Positions 8,008 through 16,990 of a DNA stretch of 20,988 nucleotides are shown here, in pieces; position 1 is the stretch's first letter; each line of letters opens with the position of its first letter. The stretch lies in contig JAQGAU010001167.1 of the NCBI GenBank assembly GCA_034698045.1, forward strand, positions 1 through 20,988, written 5' to 3'. The notes beneath the pieces are model-generated. The model did not search any database. It had not been told where the DNA came from and was given only the letters and a program-made list of their open reading frames with translations. The stretch comes from Paramacrobiotus richtersi. Its lineage: Eukaryota > Tardigrada > Eutardigrada > Parachela > Macrobiotidae. The translations under genes were made by a program, and so were the position numbers.

Positions 8008-8301
8008 CTAGTCTCGTACTCTCCATGGGTCTCCTTCCAAGTCACGGCAAATGTTGCGCATGCGCAGTTCTGATAACTGCGGTTCTCTCGGATACATGGT
8101 CCGCAAGTAACAAGCGCAACAGTGGAACTTTTTTTCGCAGCCACGCCGTACTAGAGCTCGGTGCAGTAGCATATGGAATACTCGGTATGGCTGCTGCCTC
8201 AAGGATGACTTTCGTTCGTCGAATGTGTGCTGTACTTCCTCCTCATCAGATGGATTTACAGCTGCACAGTCCCAGGGAATCGTTCTAGGCTTGTGCTGCA
8301 C
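8008..8301 (-). CDS. hypothetical minus-strand ORF
   Basis: An open frame of 97 codons, polar and charged. It contains NPSDEEEVQHTFDERKSSL, then a basic, cysteine-containing part (RGCEKKFHCCACYLRTMYP) and ends GDPWRVRD. The clustered cysteines and histidine could be half of a zinc-binding fold, but the spacing fits no finger type that I can name. A plus-strand ORF of 120 codons (7926-8288) covers the same DNA and is hydrophobic and less protein-like. The region sits between the G-run cluster and block E2. It may be an exon fragment or chance. Confidence 0.2.
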   Translation of the reverse strand: MQHKPRTIPWDCAAVNPSDEEEVQHTFDERKSSLRQQPYRVFHMLLHRALVRRGCEKKFHCCACYLRTMYPREPQLSELRMRNICRDLEGDPWRVRD

Positions 8302-8351
8302 TGGTTTCGTATGTAAGCAAAATAAACGTTTCTACGCGTTGCGTATCGGAT

Positions 8352-8660
8352 TTATACCCACCCTCCCTTCACCTTGTTCCCTGTTGTATCAAGCAAAGCC
8401 GCGGTGATGACCTTTCCAAATCGCGGAAGCGAGATGCGTTTTTCGACCTCGTGCAGTTTCGTCGCGGCAGCAAGAGTCATTGCTCCCGAGAAACACGGCA
8501 GAATAGGCTGTCGAAATGGCCCGGTGAACTGGGAATTCCTATCCATCAGTATAGGCAGCGGCAGGAGGCAAAAACAGACGAGGCCCATACGAAGCCCTTT
8601 TTCACCACCTGAAGCGCGTTCGCTACTGTTTTTTTGAGAAGTCAAGAGGAAACCAGACAT
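8352..8660 (-). pseudogene. degenerate coding block E2
   Basis: A 102-codon open frame. Its start, SGFLLTSQKNSSERASGGEKG, matches block E1 (2953-3193) in frame. Its end, ISLPRFGKVITAALL, matches HFPRFGSLITARLL read from block E3 at about 20430-20490, just downstream of the KLHL-type BACK exon on the same strand. The middle (LRMGLVCFCLLPLPILMD) sits where the end of a BACK domain is expected (compare LLSVIRLAYV in E3). It may therefore be a decayed relative of the KLHL-type gene at the right edge. No kelch repeat or BTB domain is visible. Confidence 0.35.
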
Positions 8661-8696
8661 AATACTTCTACAGTTGATATATTCTAATTCTTTGAA

Positions 8697-8965
8697 TTAC
8701 AGAAACAGAGTACGGAGTCTGGTGTCACGGCGTTTTATTCGACAAACTGCACACTTCATGCAGATCTTCAGTACTATCTCCAGTCTCTTCGAGCATGGTT
8801 CGCAGATCATATGCCCAGAAGGGAACGTCAAGATTTCTTTAATGCCCTCATGGAACTGAAGTGTAAAATAATGTCGGATCACAATTCTACTGGTGCAGAG
8901 CATGGGATTTGCAAGTATATAACTTTTAGACTCGTAATCAAGCATGTTGGGCACTTGAAACCGCT
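8697..8965 (-). pseudogene. broken RING-finger-like fragment
   Basis: In one minus-strand frame the end of the segment reads LTFPSGHMICEPCSKRLE and, about 10 residues later, KCAVCRIKRRD. This matches the second half of a C3HC4 RING (C-x-H-x2-C-x2-C ... C-x2-C) with Ser replacing the first Cys. In another frame, at about 8939-8964, FKCPTCL supplies the usual first C-x2-C pair. Both halves are in the right order and spacing, but joining them needs a frameshift. It lies directly upstream of E2. RING domains act in ubiquitin transfer; with the Ser substitution and the shift, this fragment is probably dead. Confidence 0.35.
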
Positions 8966-10190
8966 AATTTTGTCGAGTGTCCGGACTACTTAATCCAAGT
9001 GCAGGGCAAGTCCAAATCAATCACTGCCTTTGAATATAAATGCCGAACAAAAGTTACAGCTGTTAACATTGTTTTTTTACGTTGTAACAAGCAGTACATA
9101 CAGAAGGTTTCATCGCGTGTTTTAGGCTTTTCTTCTACCTTTGAATGTCAAGTAAGGCCCGTCAAGATTAGTAATTTCTGGTTTTGGCAAGAATTCCCAG
9201 CCTTTCAACTTTAAGCTGTAGCTGTATTGGTGTACATGCAGGGGTTTCTGTTTTCCGGGTGAAACCTTTGTCGTTCGATTAAACTACAAGAGAGCAACGA
9301 AATGATCGCTTGAGTGTTGAAAATGTGATGAGTACTGAATACACAAAAACGAGACGAGACGAGACGAGACGAGACGAGACTTTACAATTAGCCTGACCAA
9401 CTTTGTTTTAATGATCGTTTCCAATTTGTAACTGATTTTTCCTACAGTGGAAAAACTTACTATTGCAGCTTATTTGCAAGCGTTACGTTGTAAGACCGAA
9501 CACTAGCGCAGTACAAGTCACCATGTCTTGACTGTGTAAAGCAGTGAAGATTACAGCTGGTGAGCCACAGATTCATGGGTTTTGTTTCCGTTTGTGGAAA
9601 GAATATGGCCATCGATTCTGATGGCCACTTCTTTTGACGCATTCGGAAGCGAGCTGTAACACTCCTAGATATAGTAGTTGTGCTTCATGCAGGTTCTTAC
9701 TACACTAGGTAAGTGCACTCGCTGTTTGCGGGCACTGGTGGACCGAAGCGAACAGAAAGCTACATGGAGTTCATGGTAACAGTTGTGGATTTGTGGACCA
9801 CCGTCCAGAAGGAGTAAACAGTATTTGTGCTACTTGGCAGTCGCAGATATATGGCATTGCTTAACATCCCTACCAACTCAAAAGAACGCTAGTGCTGTTG
9901 TTTATCACAGTATCACACAATATAGACACAGACAGTATCATACAGTATCATGTATCTTACACAGATAGCATCATGTAGATATAGACAAAGTTGACATTTT
10001 TGGTTGAACAAGTATACCGTTTTATTGTATATAAAGGACTCGCCTCTAGCTACTTCTGTGTTATTACGTAATACTCAACTCTCAAGCATCACAGTACGTC
10101 TCAAACGTCACAAACTAAAAGGTCAACAAAATATTTTAAGTACTTATACGATTCACAAAAATCAAATACGTGTAGGAATTCACAGAAAAT
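8966..10190. other. gene-poor stretch between E2/RING and copy C
   Basis: Only simple repeats and one hairpin are evident. Short ORFs at 8999-9214, 9460-9642, 9783-9968 and 10004-10255 have no features. TGGCCATC (9606-9613) and GATGGCCA (9620-9627) form a perfect 8-bp stem. CAGTATCA-type repeats lie at about 9905-9955. Confidence 0.4.
9351..9380 (+). repeat. (GAGAC)6 microsatellite
   Basis: Six perfect tandem copies of GAGAC, preceded by AAAAAC. Confidence 0.95.
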
Positions 10191-10192
10191 CT

Positions 10193-10446
10193 TCTGACAA
10201 TTTTTGCGCTTTCCGGCTTAGTGGTTTCACGCAGTATGCGCATGCGTCTCCGTAGAAGGGGACGAACTCGTCTGCGAAGGTGCATCCTACGATACAGCCG
10301 GGTATCTTGAAATCTTCATGGATGCCGACGGGACCTTCGACCAGCTGGAACCGGGGTACCTGCCGTTTGAAACATGCTGTTCTATCCTATACGATCTGGC
10401 GCACACTCTGCCCCCAGATTGCAGACAAATACGACACAGTATGAGG
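10193..10446. other. coding-like island open on both strands
   Basis: On the plus strand a frame is open from 10222 to the stop at 10444-10446, and it includes EGDELVCEGASYDTAGYLEI and LPFETCCSILYDL. It is flanked by an acceptor-like CGTCTCCGTAG (ending 10255) and a donor-like GAG/GTAGGT near 10443-10449, so it could be an exon. On the minus strand a frame from about 10395 to 10193 includes FKRQVPRFQLVEGPVGIHED and GCTFADEFVPFYGDACAYC and ends at a stop. The two frames are codon-aligned, so RNY-type codons favour both equally. GC content is higher than in the neighbours. I cannot decide which strand is real, and I recognise neither product. Confidence 0.3.
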
Positions 10447-10614
10447 TAGGTTAGCTATTGTGAAAACACGACAGATACAGACTGAGTGGCAGAACAGTGC
10501 AGTATCGCGGACATACACGATGCTGCAACGAATTCATCTGAATGGCTTTTGTTCAGGAGGCAGAATGTTAGACAATGCATTTTAATAATTACTATACAAA
10601 ATCTTACTAATGAA

Positions 10615-10710
10615 CTAAACATTTTCGGTATTATTGTTCTGATCGCATGCGAGCTGTTTTGATGCGGTAATAGCGGTCTTTGTTTCAGTTTTCTTCAAGA
10701 TTACAGGCAT
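10615..10710 (-). pseudogene. copy C, truncated first coding block
   Basis: From the ATG at 10710 this reads MPVILKKTETKTAITASKQL and stops after 31 codons at 10615. The match to copy A continues through ACDQNN (A: VYDQKN), then the frame ends and no acidic block, STKEWF motif or P-loop is found downstream. The upstream acceptor CAG is CTG here (10747-10749). Copy C is therefore the most damaged copy: the 5' end is kept and the rest is lost or replaced. Confidence 0.5.
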
Positions 10711-12121
10711 CAACTGCTGATGTCTGCTTCTTTGCCGTAAGCGGAACAGAGACAAACCGGCTTTGCTGCTAAATACTAGCTGTGCAGATGAGTATTTTAC
10801 GCAGGAAAACCTTGCGGTAAAGGATGATGTTGTATAATTGCGTTCAGCAACCCACACAAGAACACTTCCTGATGACGCAACAACTCCCTCAGTTACAGCT
10901 CTTGGTAGTTACATCTACCGTGTTCAGTTAGGAAGGTCCGAATTATGACAAATTTTTAAAAGCACTGCAGAATGATCGACCGAAGACATTACCGGAAGAC
11001 ACAAAACATATAACACAGATCTACATGTTTTTGTTGAATACCTAAACCGAACACGTGATGATCGCATTCCCACAGTTTCGCCATGAAATCAGTTAATATT
11101 CCTGTATTGTTCTCGCACAAACTTTAGAGAAGTGTAATTTATAGAGCACATTGCAATTTTTGCAAAAAATGGGTTCGGAACATCCGAGCATGACAACAGC
11201 ACTAGGCGGAGTTAATTGCGCGTTAAGATACAGTAACACAACTAGCCTTGAAGATCAAATAGAACAGGTACACTGCACTATTGCTGTTCATCTCTTTAGT
11301 CATATGGACTGCAGAACCAGTTAAATACCGTTCTTTTAAAAAAAGAAAAATGCATGACTTGATTTAAAGCGTGTTGCAGACGGGAGTTCACGACTGATTC
11401 ACTTCAGATGGCGAACAGTTTCCGTATATTACAGCTGCTAGTGCTAAGTAAGCCTGCAATAGAAGCAAGCTGCCACTAGAAATGAAATTTTACTATGCAC
11501 ACTGATCTCGTTCGACATGAGAACGATTCCGAAATGCGCCTCACGCGTCAGTTGCCTGGCGACTGTGAGTGGTAAGTGTGATCCACAACGCAAAACATCT
11601 GTGCGTGGATGGTTGCGCCCGTGACTGTTAGGTTAATAGGTTCTATATCTTATACGTCGTCTGACACAAGTAGATCGATTCCGCGCTCGCTAAACTGGAT
11701 TTCGGAAATCAGTTTTGATCTGCTCGATGAATACCGCGCGATTTATACAGCGTTTCGTGAAACCTTATATCTTGTAGTCACATCCGCGGTGTGGCTGTAT
11801 GGTAGTTAGCATATCGGCAAGTTTTGGCTTTGTCCGTTTGAGTTTTTTGTTGTGTAGCAGTGTTCATTATATCATGCGTTTGACCAGTTTGGGGTGAGAG
11901 TGCTTAGCCTGCTTACTATACGGATTAGAAGCGCAAAGTGGAAAGCAACTCCAACGATCAGACTGCGTATGACTCCTTATTCGGAGCTTGCAACATCAGT
12001 TTATGCGATATTAACAAGAAATCCAGGCGGTAAAGCAGGTGAGTGTTACGCCTCAACGGCTCAGCATTGTGAAAGCACGTTTCAGGCGCAAAATAACAGG
12101 AACACGAACTTACCAACGAAC
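10711..12121 (-). repeat. copy C, upstream core and distal block
   Basis: The first 400 bp match A, B and D (TGATGTCTGCTTCTTTGCCG-AAGCGGAAC; AGTTACAGCTCTTGGTAG-TACATCTACCGTG; AGGAAGGTCCGAATTA). The rest matches only copy A, up to about 12121. Plus-strand ORFs at 11609-11809 and 11894-12130 lie in this part, but copy A does not keep them open, so they are not called. Confidence 0.65.
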
Positions 12122-12600
12122 GCGTTCTAAGCCGGTTAAATTTGAGTCTCTTGTGCTTTTTAACCAGAGAAACAGTTGTAAATGACTTTAATTGACCAAC
12201 TTCGAAGCAAGGCGTTTAATATTACTTTCTTTCGCTCGCCGTGCAGAGAAACAGAAGAAAAATCCGAAATTCATTATATGCCGATTTTATACTCAACCCG
12301 TTTTAAACCTTCTAAGTCTCTATTTAGTTCAGAGCATAAAAACATCAAGGCAAGCTGGCTTTCCTACCTGTGGAAGGCTTTCATTTCACGCCCTTGACCC
12401 ACCTTTTACTTGTTCCCACCCCGTTACGGCAGAAGACTTTACACAACGTTCACCTATCCACAGTCCGCACCCATTTTAGAAAATGTATTGGTGACGGCGA
12501 TGCACACATCCTTTGGATGTGCACACACCCTTACACCCTTTGGCCACCCATAGTGACCCATACGATCTTTCGTAAACACCCTTTGGCCATGCACATACTT
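12122..12600. other. unassigned stretch with short direct repeats
   Basis: ACACCCTTTGGCCA occurs at 12533-12546 and 12576-12589, within a CA/CCC-rich segment (12490-12600). Overlapping plus-strand ORFs (12182-12645) show no motif and are not called. Confidence 0.4.
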
Positions 12601-13158
12601 TTATTGCAGCTTTTTTTGTACATGCATATTTTTTCTAATAATTGAAGATTTTCGGAGGTTGCCGAACTTGATGGGTTTCTTTCGGGCACTGAGCCAGTTC
12701 CATTTTTCCATCGCGCTCGTTATACATCCACGGAGGTGTTCTTTCTTATTCCAAATTCGAGCTGGAACTTTTTTATACAAAAGATCTACCGTATTTGCCA
12801 CTGCAAAGAATCCACAATCGACAGCGTTTCCCTGGGTCTGAATTGCTTCTCCGTTACCTGTGAAATGGTCCTTTGGACCCAGTTCAAGAGTACGTCTAAG
12901 CGATTTCTACAGATATTTTGTAGCTGTTCGTGATGGCGACGAGTCAAACAGGATGATGGTGTCGTCGATTTCTCTCTCTACGACTACCCAGCTACGACTA
13001 CCCTGCTCTATAGCAGTTCTTCGCATATCGTGGAGTATCTGCAACCCATACTTCTTTCCTTCGAAAGCGCTGTGATGGTGTCTGGCATGTTCTTGATAGA
13101 TGTGTCCAATAAGGCCACTTTCAGTTTCTTCGTTACCAACCGAGGAAGATATGTACAT
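12601..13158 (-). pseudogene. C48 (ULP/SENP-like) cysteine protease remnant, main part
   Basis: One frame of 186 codons runs through this interval, broken by a single in-frame TAG at 12907-12909. In order on the minus strand: KKYGLQILHDM (substrate-strand region), SRSWVVVEREIDDTIILFDSS, the TAG, then QTQGNAVDCGFFAVANTVDL and IWNKKEHLRGCI. ULP/SENP enzymes cleave SUMO-like proteins with a His-Asp-Cys triad and a Gln that forms the oxyanion hole. Here the Asp (LFDSS), the Gln (QTQGN) and the Cys (VDCGFF) are present at usual spacing, but the His normally found right before Trp in HWV is Ser (SRSWV). Such domains are common in animal DNA transposons, which is the likeliest source. With the stop and the missing His, the copy should be inactive. 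Confidence 0.6.
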
Positions 13159-13177
13159 GCATTTGCAGTCCGCTCAC

Positions 13178-13388
13178 AAGCAGATTACCCGACGCCTCAT
13201 ATTCGCAAAAATATGAGAATGAATCTGAAATGTCGTACTATTTGTACAGACCACACGGTAATATTCATAACTATTCACCGTTCATTACCTCCCCACAACA
13301 AGAAATACCTTGTGATCAGTACAAATAGTATTACACTTCAGAATCCTTCTTATATTTTTGCGAATATGAGGCGTCGGGTAATCTGCTT
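13178..13388. repeat. near-perfect inverted repeat, arms 70 bp, inside the C48 remnant
   Basis: The left arm 13178-13247 and the right arm 13319-13388 are reverse complements at about 64 of 70 positions, with the outer 37 bp identical. The spacer is 71 bp. The right arm is in frame with the protease-like ORF (it encodes TDKQITRRLIFAKI), while the left arm is its flipped copy and abuts the continuation of the domain. It could fold into a long hairpin RNA or cruciform. Confidence 0.85.
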
Positions 13389-13616
13389 GTCAGTCATACG
13401 GAGATCTTCCGCTACGCCATCCCGCACATCAAAATCTTCCACTGACGGATGCAGAACAGTCGGGCCGACGTGCGATGCCATGTCCTGCACTTCATCATCA
13501 AGCTGCTCGCCCAGAAGGTCAGCACGTGGGAGTACGTTGTCGTGACCCGGTGTCGGCTGCTGCTGGCGGATTTCACAAATAAAAGTGTTGCAACATAGGT
13601 AGCGAATCTGTGCAGT
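13350..13616 (-). pseudogene. C48 protease remnant, upstream part
   Basis: This 88-codon frame lies directly upstream of the protease part on the same strand. It contains DLLGEQLDDEVQDMASHVG, then EDFDVRDGVAEDLRMTDKQI and ends at a stop inside the right arm of the inverted repeat. In transposon-type ULP domains the catalytic region is introduced by a segment of the form L-T-D-x-x-I followed 15-20 residues later by GLQ. Here the first half (MTDKQI) lies right of the palindrome and GLQ (SGLQMH, about 13155-13170) lies left of it, so the domain seems split by the palindrome. A possible splice acceptor (CCGCCAG, near 13565) could mark the exon start. Confidence 0.45.
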
Positions 13617-14020
13617 TTAAAAAGTTTAAAAGTTCAGCAGTTCGTACGCTGGTATAGGCGCTGGGAGTTGCTACAGGATGTCCGAAAGAACATCCTGAAT
13701 TATCATCAGTTCCATAGCCTATAGGGCAACAGCCTTTGCAGTTTATTTTATGACACTTCAAAGTACAGTAACGCAGTGGAAAAGATAGATCAGTTTTCTG
13801 CTGAAAATGCGTAGCAGATACAGTGACTTCTTCAAAGTCGTTAAAAATTCTAAAAATTCAAAAATTTCCAGTAGCCAGTGAAGTCTCTTCTAAAGAGTTT
13901 GGCTACTGCAGTGCTATGATAATAATAGTAATAAAAAAGGCAGCAGTATCAAGGTTAATTTACGAAAAATGTGGACATGAAGTATTTCGAACAGAATTGT
14001 AGTGTGTTATGAATGCCTAT
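13617..14020. other. unassigned AT-rich stretch
   Basis: A 62-codon minus-strand ORF (13573-13761) contains a short Cys-rich start (CHKINCKGCCPIGYG) but no known finger spacing. The rest is AT-rich with AAAATTC repeats near 13840-13866. No gene is called. Confidence 0.35.
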
Positions 14021-14597
14021 ACTTATTGGTGCAAATATCTATTTAAATATATGTTTAACCTGACATGGTGATCGGCAAAAAAATAAACGTCAGTGTTTAT
14101 ATTCGGGGCGATGTAACCAACTGCGTGAAATAACTGGAAAGAGCTTGTTCGTGATATCTGCAATACTGTGGTAAAACAGACCGTGTATCCGTTATAAGTA
14201 TACACGCAGACAAATACTACCGCATTGAATATACGACTTTCTTGCAACCAATCCAAAACGAAAATGATTGTCAAATGAGCCATCTTTCCTACAGGTCGTT
14301 AGTTTTCGAGGCAACAGCTACAGTCCCACAGTTCTGAATTATCGGCCAATATAATACCATGTACAGTACTTATATTTATCATACCATATTTCTCTGTTGC
14401 GCTGGAGTGCATTATAAAACCAGTTCTTCTAGCCACTCGCCAATAATTATCGATGTAAATATGTGTCCAGGTGCTATGCCTGTGCATGCTGATTGCTGCG
14501 CTTGTTAGCAAACAATCAGAGTCGGCGCTTATATTCGGGTCAACTTCACTGATTGCGTGAACTGACTGGAACCGTTCCACCAAAATTTCCCTTCTGG

Positions 14598-14930
14598 TCG
14601 GTAACTTCGAAACCGTTATATCCCGAGTTCGAGGTTCCTGTTTCTTAGTGAACGAAGGCATACGTTGTTGATTGACGAGTCCAGCAGTCTGTCGACGACC
14701 CTAAAAGTGCGTGAAATATGTGCAGTGACTGCGGCTGATTCCGACACTAACAGTGCCATGCTGGTTAATAACTTCGAAACCGTAATACCCCGAGCTCGAG
14801 CTTCCTGTTTTAGTGTTTCTTAGCGAACATGCATTCACTGTTGACTGACGAGTCCAGCAGTCTGGTCGACGACCCTAAAAGTGCAGCATGAAATATGTGC
14901 AGTGACTGAGGCTGATTAAACGCTACGCCT
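14598..14930. repeat. tandem duplication, period about 167 bp
   Basis: TAACTTCGAAACCGT begins at 14602 and 14769. Both units continue through CCCGAG, CGAG-TTCCTGTTT, GACGAGTCCAGCAGTCTG, GACGACCCTAAAAGTGC and ATATGTGCAGTGACTG-GGCTGATT. Copy B has one unit (about 3670-3830). A more diverged repeat of the 14.52-14.62 kb part lies at 14.09-14.19 kb (TATATTCGGG and GCGTGAA-T-ACTGGAA). Confidence 0.75.
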
Positions 14931-15075
14931 CCAATCCACTCTTCGAATGCTGAAAGTTCGCGAAATTGCGCAACACGAACAAGCCTTGCGTCACTTGTGC
15001 TGCCTATTTGTAACAGTTTTCTGTACATCACGATGGATGGGTTTTCGCTTGTGTTTTGAATGTGGCTGACTGTTT

Positions 15076-15576
15076 TTATTGGTTTCCTTGCTCCCGGATG
15101 GCACTTTGTTCATCGTCGCCCATTGGAACGAACACCGTCAATGATGAAAACCGTACGTTGCAAAGCCATGTCAGATTCTCCGACCATGCTTTCTTAGTCG
15201 CGTGAACCGGTCGAGCTTTCCGCTTAATTTCGCGTGCTGCTGTCGTAGCGAAGCCATATCGTATTCCAGTCATCAATAAGAAAGATGTTTTCCCGAGAAA
15301 CGATAATGTTCTCAGGTGTTTGCCGCAACCAGGCACCATACACGCGATAGTAATCGTAAGGAATTTCCTCGAAACATCGTCGAGTTTCTCGTAAAGAGTG
15401 TGTAGTAGCATGGATCTTCGGAAGACCATCACTGGCATGTCATTCAGGTCAGCGTTCTCCTTTTCCTCGATATATGTCCAGCATGTTTCTAGCTGTTTGC
15501 GTGTCTTTGGAAGCGACCAATCAAGAAACGCACTGCCGTATGGCAGGTTGGTTTTGCGGTTGTATTGCATCGCCAA
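15076..15576 (-). pseudogene. copy D, longest frame with P-loop-like motif
   Basis: The frame is open for 166 codons and extends upstream in frame through IGSTKEWFPRL. Landmarks: YNRKTNLPYGSAFLDWSLP; KRK-type linker; DLNDMPVMVFRRSMLLHTLY; EKLDDVSRKFLTITIA; VPGCGKHLRTLSFLGKTSF (15280-15336). The order 'FRRS-x-LH-x-LY ... FL-x-IT ... PGxGK' resembles the start of Crinkler- or RHS-type P-loop NTPases, which bind ATP or GTP. Against this, the first Gly of the Walker A motif is Met, the final Ser/Thr is His, and no Walker B is seen. The frame ends REQGNQ and a stop. It is an inner part of copy D, not a free-standing gene. Confidence 0.4.
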
Positions 15577-16128
15577 CCTGGGGAACCATTCCTTTGTACT
15601 GCCGATTTGAAGCTTATGACGTTACGGTGCTGTTCCGCCAATAGCGACTGAAGCTGCGCAGAAGACATCTTGATGTAAGAATATCTGCGATAATTGTATG
15701 AACTTCCGGCGCGATTGAGAGTGCGCGAGTTTATATCCTGATGTCTGTTGATCAGAAATACACAGGCATCTGTCCGATTCTGTCGCCTTTGGTAAAGCGG
15801 GTCTCCAACGATCCGTTCAGTCGCGCAAGTGCTTCTTCTTTTTCGTCATAATCAGTTCTGTGGTTTAAGGCTCGAAATGCGGAAAAAAGGTTGACTATCC
15901 ATCGTTTACTATTTTAAGTATTTTTCCAGGGTTTCGAATCTGGTATACTGAGAGACACATTGAATCCCTTCATTCCTGTCGAGAAAAAAGTGTCAGTACA
16001 AAATGTAGTTCTAAACAGAAGAGAGGTAGAGTTTCATTACACAGGTAAAAATAGGTTTATTGTCGAGTTAACCCTAGCAAAAGCAGTAAGGTCAGTATTT
16101 GGTTCCGTTTTCTGCAAGATTCAGACGT

Positions 16129-16540
16129 CGATTGCTGATGTCTGTTTCTTTGTCGCAAGCGGAACTGAGACAAATAGATTTCGCTACTAATAGTGTTCGT
16201 CCTGCTTACTGCTTAGTGTTTTACGTAAGAAAACGTTGCATTAAAGGATGATTCTGTGTAATCGCAGTGACTCACGCGCTAACATTTACCGGTAACGTAG
16301 AAGCTTCCTTAGTTACCACTCTTTGTAAGTACATCTGTCGCGCACAGTTCGGAAGATCAGAAATGTTTTTACGTGAATTTGTGAAGAACAATGTAGAAGA
16401 ATCCGCAGACGACATTACGAGGCACACTATACCAAACTTTGATCTCGTGTTTCCAACACCAAACCAAACGCATGATGAGATTGTTTTCTAAAATTCCTTC
16501 ATAAATCAGTTAATTTTTGTGCATTTTTCTCACACAAGTT
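16129..16540 (-). repeat. copy D, upstream core
   Basis: The fourth copy of the conserved block: TGCTGATGTCTGTTTCTTTG, AAGCGGAACTGAGACA with the CAG acceptor at 16165-16167, TTACCACTCTTTGTAAGTACAT and ACGCATGATGAGATTG. A 74-codon plus-strand ORF (16267-16491) falls here but is not kept in A, B or C. Confidence 0.65.
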
Positions 16541-16971
16541 TTGGTGTGCAGCATTATCCCAGAGTACAATGTTCTGTCAGTTACCAAGTGGTCTTGGAAC
16601 CGGAACGTTAACGTTACAACAGCAGTATAAGGCATAGTTAACGGTTGCGCATTCTCACGGTGCTTTGATTCCTCTGAAGATCTGTTTAGCAGCTGCGCCA
16701 CAGCAATCGTAGAACGATATTGTAATTGTAACGGAAGATCTTTGTTCTGAGGGTGTACCAGTACGACTAATATATGCATTACGTATGTATGTATGATAAA
16801 CAATCATCACGCACTAGAATTTGTCCAAGATGTTGCACTTGTTGTATGGCGGAAAATTTAAGCTTGTATTGTTATTATTGCTGTACTTTATCTGTACTAA
16901 ACACAGTTTCTAGCGCTGTTCTGCGCATTGTGTACAGCATAGTTTCCGTTTCTGGCAAAATTTTACATATT

Positions 16972-16990
16972 TGGCAAGCACTGCTTGCCA
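16972..16990. promoter_or_regulatory. conserved palindrome, copy D
   Basis: TGGCAAGCA and TGCTTGCCA are perfect arms around a single C. The flanking TTTCCGTTTCTGGCAA upstream and ATAC-GGATTG downstream are shared with the copy B site at 6268-6286. Confidence 0.4.

Larger units (their letters stand above)
14023..16128 (-). pseudogene. copy D of the array gene
   Basis: The equivalent start codon is ACG (16126-16128), and a one-base loss follows it. ILQKTEPNTDLTAFA is still readable (about 16070-16120). Then come DYDEKEEALARLNGSLETRF (about 15785-15855), EVHTIIADILTSRCLLR (about 15640-15700), IGSTKEWF into the 166-codon frame at 15076-15576, RVAQFRELSAF (14930-15000), and at least three modules of the SGYYGFEV kind (about 14745-14810, 14580-14640 and, more decayed, 14100-14200). 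This copy keeps the longest downstream reading frame, yet it has lost its start and has stops between blocks. It may be a multi-exon gene in decay; family tentative. Confidence 0.5.

Noticed and set aside
12501..12525. Hairpin CACATCC-TTT-GGATGTG as a terminator.
   Set aside because: Short stem within a CA-rich repeat and no gene end next to it; such terminators are not expected in a eukaryotic nucleus.
13030..13545. Longest ORF in the window (171 codons, plus strand).
   Set aside because: It lies opposite the C48 protease frames and runs through both arms of the palindrome; composition is Ser/Arg-rich and shows no domain. Treated as a shadow.
15076..15576. Firm assignment of the array gene to trypanosome RHS or oomycete Crinkler families.
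   Set aside because: Only the P-loop neighbourhood is suggestive; Walker A is imperfect, Walker B is missing and the other domains do not match what I know of these families. Kept as a hypothesis only.
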